Of a stretch of DNA of 64,000 nt, positions 9,389 through 18,500 are shown one piece after another (the first letter of the stretch is position 1; each line of letters begins with the position of its first letter). The translations under genes and the position numbers were made by a program. Origin of the DNA: Alphaproteobacteria bacterium (lineage in GTDB: Bacteria > Pseudomonadota > Alphaproteobacteria > CAAGCB01 > CAG-977); contig CAAGCB010000028.1 of assembly GCA_900768185.1 (NCBI GenBank), forward strand, positions 38,139-102,138, read 5' to 3'. The notes under the pieces were generated by a model. The model made no database searches. It saw only the letters and a program-made list of their open reading frames with translations, and had not been told where the DNA came from.

Positions 9389-10072
9389 ATGTCTGATGCG
9401 TCTGTTCGCTCCAATTCACGCGGAAACGCCGCGCCCGGTCGCGCCGGCGGCGGGCATTTGGCGACCGTCGTTTTTCTGTCGCGTTTTTTCGGCGTGCTTT
9501 GTTTCGGACTGGTTTTGTCGCTGTCGGTGCTGGTGTTGTCGCTGATTCATATCACCAAAGAGGCGGAGGTCAATTCCGTTTTGGTCACGGCGCCGACGTA
9601 TTCTGAAAATCTGGCGTACTTCGAACCGTTGCACCCCGACATGCCGACGATGGACGTTTTGGCGGAAATGTTCGTGCGTCAGTACGTTACCGCGCGCAAC
9701 AACGTGTTTCGCAATCTGGGGGAAATGGCGCGCCAATGGGGCGGCGGCGGAACGGTGCGCTTTATGTCGACGCCGAAAGTGTATTCTGCTTTTTTCACCA
9801 AAGACGTCGCTAAAATGTTTTCGTCGGAAAAACCGCCGACCAGAACGGTTGAAACGGATATCAAGCGCATTATCAAAGAAGGCTGGAACAGCTGGCAGAT
9901 TTTTTTCGACACGCGGCGCATGGAATCGCAAAACAGCGAACCGATTATCGAACACTGGATCGCGACGATTCAGTTCCGCTATTACAAAAACAACGCCGTT
10001 ATGTTCCCGCGGTTACGCAATCCGCTGGGATTTACGGTGACTCAATACCATTTGGCGCAACAAAAGAAATAA
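9389..10072 (+). CDS. VirB8/DotI-like inner-membrane T4SS protein, copy 1
   Basis: This 227-residue bitopic protein has one transmembrane helix (about residues 30-55) and then a periplasmic domain. The end of that domain carries LRNPLGFTVTQYHL, the NPLGF-type signature of VirB8 proteins. The stretch FVRQYVTARNN also matches the VirB8/DotI fold region. I chose the ATG at 9389, preceded by GGA about 7 bp away, over an ATG 12 bp upstream. It opens the secretion core operon and is a paralogue of the 10302-11081 gene; having two VirB8-like proteins resembles rickettsial systems. In the family it scaffolds the inner-membrane complex. Confidence 0.75.
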   Translation: MSDASVRSNSRGNAAPGRAGGGHLATVVFLSRFFGVLCFGLVLSLSVLVLSLIHITKEAEVNSVLVTAPTYSENLAYFEPLHPDMPTMDVLAEMFVRQYVTARNNVFRNLGEMARQWGGGGTVRFMSTPKVYSAFFTKDVAKMFSSEKPPTRTVETDIKRIIKEGWNSWQIFFDTRRMESQNSEPIIEHWIATIQFRYYKNNAVMFPRLRNPLGFTVTQYHLAQQKK

Positions 10073-10091
10073 GGACGGAGGATTAGTCGAA

Positions 10092-10286
10092 ATGAACAGG
10101 AAAATTATCGCGAAAACGGCTCTGCTTGTCGCTTTGTGCGCCGCGCTGAATGCCTGCGGTTCGATTTACGAAATGGAAACAATCGGCATCGGAACGGATT
10201 TGACCGAACTGAAACGGTCGCCGTGCGCGTGCTTGCAGCTGGATTTGCCGCGCGCTTTGCCCGCATGGCTGACCGTTCAAGGATAA
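10092..10286 (+). CDS. Small lipoprotein, VirB7-like by position
   Basis: The 64-residue product has a lipoprotein signal peptide ending in LNACGS, so it would be acylated on Cys22. A short mature part carries a Cys-Ala-Cys pair. A GGAGG ribosome-binding site precedes the ATG. It sits immediately before the VirB8-VirB9-VirB10-VirB11 series, exactly where virB7 sits in classical virB operons. VirB7 is a short outer-membrane lipoprotein that stabilises VirB9. The assignment is positional and by class; the sequence alone is too short to prove homology. Confidence 0.6.
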   Translation: MNRKIIAKTALLVALCAALNACGSIYEMETIGIGTDLTELKRSPCACLQLDLPRALPAWLTVQG

Positions 10287-10301
10287 CGGGGGATAGTTCG
10301 C

Positions 10302-11081
10302 ATGCCCAGACCGGTTCGATCCAAAAGCCAGCAACTGACCGTTAAAGACGCCGACGCGCAACCCGCGCAGAAAGCGGCTTTGAAACAGCCGTCCGCCGCG
10401 TCGAAAAGAACGGGCGCGTCAACGGACGCCTACGCGCAGGAAGTGTCCGTCGACCAGTTGCGCGAACGGCGGTATTTGTGGACGGCGCGCGCGTTCGCAA
10501 TCGTTTCCGCGGTCGCTTTGTGCGTGAATCTGGTTCTGCTGGTCGCCATCGTCCATTTGATGCCGTTGAAGCGCGTCGAACCGTTTTTGCTGACGTTTCA
10601 AAGCAGGGACGAGCAAGTCGTGCGCATTCGTCCGTTGGCGAAAAACATGTCGGCGGAAGATATCATTTCCGAAGCCATGATCCGCCAGTACGTCCTGTTG
10701 CGCAACACGATGATTCCCGATGTCGAGGAAATGACGTTCCGTTGGGGACCTGACGGTCCCATTCGCTGGATGTCGTCGGCGCAGGTCTATAATCAGTTCG
10801 CCAAAACGGTCAAAGATTGGTTGGCGCGCATCAAACTGGAGGGGCTGACCCGAGAAGTCCGCATCGAATCCGTCGTCAGAAACCAAAACATCTGGCTGGT
10901 CTACATCATCACGCGCGATATGCTGCCCGAAGCCGAAGAACCCGCGATTTCCCGCTGGCGCATTCGCTTGTCCATCAAATATTTCGCCAAAGACCAGCGT
11001 GAAGTCAAATACATAGACCGTTTGAAAAACCCGCTGGGGTTCGCCGTCGACGGCTACGGTATCGAAAGTGCCAACGAATAA
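10302..11081 (+). CDS. VirB8/DotI-like inner-membrane T4SS protein, copy 2
   Basis: This 259-residue bitopic protein has about 60 cytoplasmic residues, a transmembrane helix near residues 62-86 and a periplasmic VirB8-fold domain. Diagnostic stretches are MIRQYVLLRNTMIP and, near the end, LKNPLGFAVDGYGI with the VirB8 NPLGF signature. It is longer at the N-terminus than copy 1 and only moderately similar, so the duplication is old. It sits between the lipoprotein and the VirB9-like gene. DotI/IcmL of Dot/Icm systems has the same fold, so the type IVA versus IVB label is open. Confidence 0.78.
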   Translation: MPRPVRSKSQQLTVKDADAQPAQKAALKQPSAASKRTGASTDAYAQEVSVDQLRERRYLWTARAFAIVSAVALCVNLVLLVAIVHLMPLKRVEPFLLTFQSRDEQVVRIRPLAKNMSAEDIISEAMIRQYVLLRNTMIPDVEEMTFRWGPDGPIRWMSSAQVYNQFAKTVKDWLARIKLEGLTREVRIESVVRNQNIWLVYIITRDMLPEAEEPAISRWRIRLSIKYFAKDQREVKYIDRLKNPLGFAVDGYGIESANE

Positions 11082-11093
11082 AGCAGGTGTCCC

Positions 11094-12596
11094 GTGAATA
11101 AAAATATGAAATTCCGTCTTTTAGCCTTTGCCTTGACCGCGCTGATTCTGTCGGCGCGAAACGCGTCCGCCCAACAGACGTCGGCGCGCGATTCCATGGA
11201 CGCCGCGATTGAACAGTCGAACGGGCAGTATTCCGAAATGGATATGCCGTTCTGGTCGCTGGGCATGCAGCAAAAGGCGTGGAACAAGCCGATGGAACAT
11301 TTGGGCGAGGGACAAAGCAAACCGGGGTATTCCCGTTATTACTGGACGCCCGATCTGGTGTTGCCTTTGCGTATTCGCGAAGGCATGCACACGCTGATCA
11401 ATTTCCCGTCGTGGGAACTGATTGAAAACGTGTTCATCGGCAATGAAAGCGCTTTCGGCGCGCAAAAAGCGGGACCCAACGCGCTGATGATTTTCGCGAC
11501 CAGCGTCGATTTGGTCGGCATGGACACCAACATGATCGTGTTCGGACGGTCGGGCAACAGATACGCTTTCTATCTGCGCAGCGAAACGTTCAACACGGAC
11601 AGAATTACGAACGCCGTCGTCGACATCATCGTTTCCGACGAAAAATTCATTCCCGACGATTCGGGGCAAACCCCTTTCGCTTCGGGCGCGGTCGCGGGGA
11701 ACGGCATGTCCGCGGGGGGCGGAATGTCGGGATTCGGCGGCATGGCGGGATCGCGCGGCGGTAAGAAAACCACCAAAAACGGAACGGAAGACTGGCTGGT
11801 CGACATTGAAGTCGATCCCGAAAAAATCCGTTTCGATATTGATGTTTTCGCGCCCAATCCCGCCGATATGGAAATCGCGCCCGAACGCGTGTGGCGCGAT
11901 GAAATCTTCACATATATCGATTTCGGTCCGAAAGCGCTGACCATGATGGAACGTCCGATCGTCAACCTGTTGTCGCAGGGATCCGAGGTTCCCATCGGTT
12001 TCAGAACGCGCGGACCCAACGGACGGCTGATGGTCGTCGAAGGCATCGGCGATTTGGTTTTGCGCAACGGCAAACGTCTGTTGTGCCTGAAAATCAGAAA
12101 GGATCCCGCTTATGGCACGGAATGGACGGAATATGAAAAATCCGTTCAGCCTTCATGGGCGCCAAAGCCGATGATTACGACGCCGCGCGGCAATGTCGGC
12201 GGCGGCATGAACGGATCGAACTCCGCGATGTCGTCCGCGAACGCCATGATGTCCGTCGGCGACAACCGGTTCATGCAGGCGGACATGGGGGTTCGAAATG
12301 CGTATTCGCGCATGACAAACCGCCGCGGTTCCGGCGGCGGATCGATCGCCGTCGAATTGGGGGCGGATTCGGAAATTTCCGCTCTGGAAAAGAAGTGGGA
12401 CAACATTTCGCGTAAAAACAAAGACTTGTTGAAATCCTACGAACCGTATTATTCGGTCGACACCGTCGCCGAAGGCGAAATGAAAGACCTGTTCCGTTTG
12501 CGAATCGGACCCGTCGAAAGCATTGAAGCCGGCGATAAATTATGTAACAAATTGGGTCGCCGCGGGGTGACTTGCATGGTTGTGCGGACGCAATGA
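11094..12596 (+). CDS. VirB9/DotH-like outer-membrane core protein with C-terminal SPOR domain
   Basis: This 500-residue secreted protein has a signal peptide ending near NASAQQ. The central part has a VirB9-type layout: a beta domain (TPDLVLPLRIREGMHTLINF) leading to VGMDTNMIVFGRSGNRYAFYLRSE, which matches the TNLIV-to-Y-F-L stretch of VirB9/TrbG. A Gly/Met-rich linker follows near residues 200-225. The last 40 residues (LFRLRIGPVESIEAGDKL to CMVVRTQ) look like a SPOR peptidoglycan-binding repeat, unusual for VirB9. The GTG at 11094 or the ATG at 11106 could be the start. It overlaps the VirB10-like gene by 4 bp. Confidence 0.72.
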   Translation: MNKNMKFRLLAFALTALILSARNASAQQTSARDSMDAAIEQSNGQYSEMDMPFWSLGMQQKAWNKPMEHLGEGQSKPGYSRYYWTPDLVLPLRIREGMHTLINFPSWELIENVFIGNESAFGAQKAGPNALMIFATSVDLVGMDTNMIVFGRSGNRYAFYLRSETFNTDRITNAVVDIIVSDEKFIPDDSGQTPFASGAVAGNGMSAGGGMSGFGGMAGSRGGKKTTKNGTEDWLVDIEVDPEKIRFDIDVFAPNPADMEIAPERVWRDEIFTYIDFGPKALTMMERPIVNLLSQGSEVPIGFRTRGPNGRLMVVEGIGDLVLRNGKRLLCLKIRKDPAYGTEWTEYEKSVQPSWAPKPMITTPRGNVGGGMNGSNSAMSSANAMMSVGDNRFMQADMGVRNAYSRMTNRRGSGGGSIAVELGADSEISALEKKWDNISRKNKDLLKSYEPYYSVDTVAEGEMKDLFRLRIGPVESIEAGDKLCNKLGRRGVTCMVVRTQ

Positions 12597-15500
12597 ACGA
12601 AGAATTACTCAGCTCATCGGATCAATACTTAAAGAAATCGAACAGGACTCTGCTGATTGTGGGGATCGTCGCGTTGCTGGCGTTCCTGACGGGTGTTGTC
12701 GTGTTGCTGAGCGGAGGAGAGGAACAAAAGAAAGACGCCGAAGTTACGATTGAGGGGTCTGCCGAAAGTTCGTCCAACGTCGTGGGCGGCAACGCCGACA
12801 TGTTCAATCTGGGCAACGACGAAACGCCCCCGTCCGCGGTGCGGCTGGTCGTGTCGCCCGAAAGCATGCGTTTCGATCAGGTCGTTTTGGGAACGCAGGC
12901 GGAAGGAACGCTGACCCTGTCCGCGTCATCTGGAAAAATCGGCATCACGTCCGTCGAATTTGAAAATAATCAGGAAGAAGGCTTCGTTCTGGAAAACAAA
13001 TGCCGCAAAGGCATCACCCTGACGGGCGACGTGACGTGCAACGTCGTCGTGCGTTGGGAACCCAAAACGGCGCGCACCATTCAGTCCAACCTGTCCGTTC
13101 GCTGGACTGACGAATCGTTCGGCGGCATCGGGCGCAAGGTCGTCGTTCCCATTTCCGCGATGGCGATTGACACGAGTTTGTGCGGCGTGTGCGACGAAGC
13201 GCCGGGCGGCGGCGGTTCCATGCTGGATCAGTTGCGCCAAAAAGGACGCGTCATTCTGGGACCCGACGGCAAACCGATCGGCTATGCCGATGAAAACGGC
13301 GTCGTGTACGGACTGGACGGCAAGCGTATCGGTACTTTGCGTCCGGACGGAACGGTCGTCGACGATCAGGGCTATGTCATCGGCGTGGCGGAAGAAACGC
13401 GGCTGGCAATCGGTCCGAACGGCGAAATCCTCGGCACGATCCTGCCCGACGGACGCATTGTCGACAAGGACGGCAAGCTGATCGGATACGCTTTGCCCGA
13501 CGGAACGATCGTCGATTTGGACGGCAACATCGTCGGCGCGGCAATTCGCGGCGGTCTGGCGTTTGACAAAAACGGCAATATCATCGGGCGCATCATGCCC
13601 GACGGAACGGTCGTCGACGAAAACGGCAACATCGTCGGTTACGTCAATCCGGACGGAACAATCGTTGACAAGGACGGCAACATCATCGGGTCAATCGGTC
13701 CCCGAGGCGCCGTCGTCGACGCTTACGGCAAAACGCTGGGGATCGTCATGCCCGACGCGACCGTCGTCGACAGGGACGGCAACATCATCGGACGCGTTTT
13801 GACAAACGGCTATGTTTCGGACAAAGACAGCACGGTTATCGGGCGCGTCATCAGGGAAGGTCTGGCGATCGGTTCGGGGTGCAAGCTTTTGGGGCATGTC
13901 GGCACGGACGGTTCCGTCATGCTGTCAAACAGGCAGATCGGACGGTTGACGGCGTCCATGACGGTGGTCGACATGGCGGGGAATCCCATCGGCGGCTATG
14001 TCGAAGAGGGCGTTTTGCTGGATTGGGCGGGAAAAGTCGTCGGTAAAATCGATAAAGACGGGCAGCCCGTTTCGTTCAAGGGCGACACGCTGGGCTGTCT
14101 GACGCCGTACGGCACGGTAGTCAACGACGCGGAAGAAATCGTTTCCGCCGTTCGACCGAAAGGCATGGTCGTTCAAAATCAATGCGGCGTTGCGGGACAT
14201 ATCATGCCCGACGGCAGCGTCGTGGGTGACGGCGAATTGAAAGGGCGCATTCTGCCCGACAGGACGTTTTTAAACGCGGACGGAGTCGTCGCGGGGGCTT
14301 TGGCGCGTCCCGACATCGGCGTCGGACCGAATTGCATGTCGCTGGGGTTTGTCAATCTGGACGGCGACGTGATGACGACCAAGGGGGAATACGTCGGCTG
14401 TCTGAGCGCGAACGGCGAAATTCTGGACAAGCAAAAAGTCGTTTTGGGGCGCATGCCGGATTCCGTAATCGCTTTGACTTCCGACGGACGCGTCGCCGGA
14501 TTGGCGGACATGAACGGCGGCGTGCACGACAAACACGGGCGTTTCGTCGGGTGTTTGGATTCCGACAATGTGTTGCTCGGGACGAAAAAGGAACCGCTGG
14601 GCGTCAGGTTGCCCGTCGGCGGTGTTTTGGATCGTGACGGACGCACCGTCGGCTGGGTGATGCCCGACGGTTACGCCGTCGCGCAAAAGGGAACAACCGT
14701 CGGCAAAACAATGCCCGACGGCACCGTGGCGGATATGAGCGGACAGGTCGTCGCGCGCGTTTCCCCGTATAAAGGTCTGGCGTTAAAGGCGGCGTGCGAA
14801 CCCGTCGGACGCGTTTTGATTGACGGACGCGTCGTCGACAAGGATTTCAAACGCGCGGCGTATATTCAAATGGACGATTCCCTGACGGACGACAAAGGGG
14901 CTTTCGCCGGACGCGTCGCTTTCGGCGATCGCGCCATCAGCGGTAAAAACGTCTATCTGGGGGCAACGGCGGGCGACGGGACTTTGTACGATCCGAAAGG
15001 CAAAAAAATCGGTTGCATGCGTCCCGATTCCCTGTTTGTCGATTCGTCGAACAAGTTTTTGGGCGCGGTGTTGGCGCAGGGGATCGCCGTGAACGCCAAA
15101 CGGGAAATTTACGCCCGCGGCGATTCGATCGCCAAAGCCATGAATGTCGAGGGATCCGATTTTATCGGTTCCGTTCTGATCGGCGGCTTGATCAAGGAAA
15201 GCAATAAAGTCACGGGCGGCGTCATTCCCGCCAAGGCTGCCGTGTTCGACATCAAAACCAGCGAAAAGATCGGTCGTCTGCTGCCTGACGGAACGGCTGT
15301 GGACGCGCTCAGCCGGACAATGGGACGGCTGAGAATGCCTTCGGGCGAAATCGTCGACAAGGATAACAAGGTCGTCGGTAAAATCTTTGTCGGCTTGCGG
15401 CAGGTTGTCGGCGTGAACGGTGAAATTCTGGGCGTTCTCATGCCCGACGGAACGGTCGTCGACGCGTCCGGACGCGTGATCGGCAAGGCGGATCTGAGCG

Positions 15501-18500
15501 GCAGAGTCGTTGATAAAAACGGCAATTTCATCGGCGAGGTTCTGCCCGTCGGTCAGCCGATTATCGGTCCGGACGGCAAAATCATCGGCTATGTCGGCAT
15601 TGACGGAACGATCGTGGACAAAAACGGCAATCCCGTTTTGGGACCGAACGGCAAGCCTTTGCGCTATCGCGCGAACGGAACGGTCGTTGAAGACGGCGGC
15701 GAGGTTATCGGACGCGTCGGCGAACCCATGGAACGTTTGGTCTATGATGAAAACGGCAATATCATCGGGCGCGTTCTGCCTGACGGAACGGTCGTCGATC
15801 TGGACGGCAAAGTCATCGGCAAGATGCTGCCGGACGGAACGGTCGTCGATTTAAACGGCAACGTCATCGGGCGCGCGGGTGAACCCGAACGGCTGGCGTA
15901 TGACGAAAACGGCAAACTGATCGGGCGCGTTCTGCCCGACGGAACAGTCGTCGACTTTAACGGCAACGTCATCGGCAAAATGCGGGAAGACGGCACAATC
16001 GTTGACAAGGACGGCAACGTCATCGGTCACGCGGGGTATCAGGAACGTCTGGTCTATGACGAAAACGGCAACGTCATCGGGCGCGTTCTGCCCGACGGGA
16101 CGGTCGTCGATTTGAACGGAAAGCCCATCGGCAAAATGTTACCCGACGGAACGGTCGTCGACTTTAACGGCAAGGTGATCGGTAAAGCGGGCAAGCCCGA
16201 ACGTTTGGTTTATGACGAAAACGGCAAACTGATCGGGCGTGTTCTGCCCGACGGGACGGTCGTCGATTTGAACGGCAACGTGATCGGGCGGATGCAGGCG
16301 GACGGCACGGTGACGGCTTTGGGGACAAAGGTTGCCGGCTATTCCGTCAAAGAAGGGCTGGGCGTCAGTTTTAAAAACGAAATCATCGGCAAAATCAATT
16401 CCTCCGGCGAATTGAAAGAAGCGGGATCGGACAAGGTTCTGGCGACGTTGCAGGCTGATGATTCCCTGCGCGACGGACGCGACAACATCATCGGGCGCGG
16501 TATCGTGAACGCCGTTCCCGTCGGTTTGCAATGCCGCGCTTTGGGGACTTTGGACGACAAAGGGCAGGTTATTGACGCGACGGGGCGTCAAATCGGGCGC
16601 GTGAATTACGACCGTTCGCTGATTAACGGGCAAAACGCGCAGATCGGCTTGGCTTTGGGGCGCGACGGCGTTATCAACGAAAAGGGAAAAATCGTCGGTT
16701 CCGTCACGGCGGAAGGAACGGTCGTCGACGCCAAGGGAAAAGAACTGGGCTGCGTCGATTTTGAAGGGGCGGTCAAGGATAAAAACGGAAAACGCGTCGG
16801 ACGCGTCGTGCAAAAAGGGCGCGTAATCGGACCCGACGGCGGAATCGTCGGCAGAATCACCGCCGGCGGCGACGCTTTGGGCGTCGAAGGGAACGTCTTG
16901 GGACGCTTTGATTTGAACGGCGCCGTTTTGGACAAAGACAAAAAAGTGCTGGGCGTTGCCGAAGATTTGCGCTACGCCGTGAACGACGCCGGCGAAATCG
17001 TCGCCAGAATCGTCGGCGGATCTTACGGCGTCAATCCGGTCGGCGGCGCGTCTGTCGGCGCGCTGAAAGAACGCGACCTGATGTCGTCCGACGATAAAAA
17101 ACTGGGTGTTTTGATACCCGCGGGACGCCGCGTCATCGCCGTCGACGGCAAAACGGTCGGCTCGGTTCTGCCGCGCGGACGCGTTCAAAACGACGACGGC
17201 AGAGAAGTCGGTTATGTCACCGCTTCGATGCGCGTTTTGACAGACGATAAAAAATTTTTGGGGCGCGTCGTTCCTATCGGCGAAGAATGCAAGGACGGCA
17301 AGGACAACGTCGTCGGCGTCGTGCATTACGACGGAACCATCGTGGACGAAAAACGCGAAGTGTTGGGGCGTTTGATGGCAAGCGGGCAGGCGCTGGACAA
17401 CACGGGGGCGCATTTGTGCATGATTTCGCTGATCAGCACGAACGACGACGGATCAATGTTCCCGAAATCCATGATCGGAAAAATGGTCTACGGCGCCGAC
17501 GGCAAACCGCTGGGCGTCATCGGCGCGGACGGATTTATCCGCGATGCGAACGGCAACGTGATCGGGCGCGTTCTGCCTGACGGGACGGTGATTGATTTGT
17601 CCGGCAACGTCATCGGAAAAGTATATCCCAAAGGATCGGTGTTCGGTCCCGACGGAACGTTTCTGGGCGTTGTTGACGCGGACGGGTATCTGCGCGACGA
17701 AAACGGCAACATCATCGGCAAAATGATGCCGGACGGAACGGTCGTCGACATGGACGGCAACGTGATCGGCAGGGCTTTGCAGGAAGACGGCATCGTTGAC
17801 GCGCAAGGAAACTTTTTGACGAAAACGGGCGCCGAACGTTTGGTGTATGATGCGAACGGCAACGTGATCGGACGCGTTTTGCCCGACGGAACGGTCGTCG
17901 ATCTGAACGGCAACATTATCGGCAAAATGCTGCCTGACGGGACGGTCGTCGATGCGAACGGCAAAGTCATCGGACGCGCGGGACCGCCGGAACGGTTGGC
18001 GTACGATAAAAACGGAAAATTGATCGGGCGCGTTCTGCCTGACGGAACGGTCGTCGATTTCAAAGGCAACGTGATCGGACGGGTTTTGCCCGACGGAACG
18101 ATCGTTGACGCGAACGGCAATGTCATCGGGCGCGCGGGGGCGGCGGTGCCGCAATCGAAAAACGTCCGTGTGGCGGTCGGTCGCGACGGAAAGTTTCTGG
18201 GCGTTGTCGGCGACGACGGCTTTGTGCGCGACAAGGACGGCAACATCATCGGGCGCGTTCTGCCTGACGGGACGGTCGTCGACATGAACGGCAACGCTAT
18301 CGGTTCCGTCGTTGAAGGCGAACCGATCCGCGATGAAAACGGCAACGTCATCGGCATAATCATGGGCGACGGAACGGTCGTTGATTTGGACGGCAACATC
18401 ATCGGACGAATCAATGAAAACGGCGAAATCGTCGACGATGACGGAACGGTTTTGGGAACGTGGCGCGACGGAAAGCTGACGGGATTGCAAGACAAGCTGG

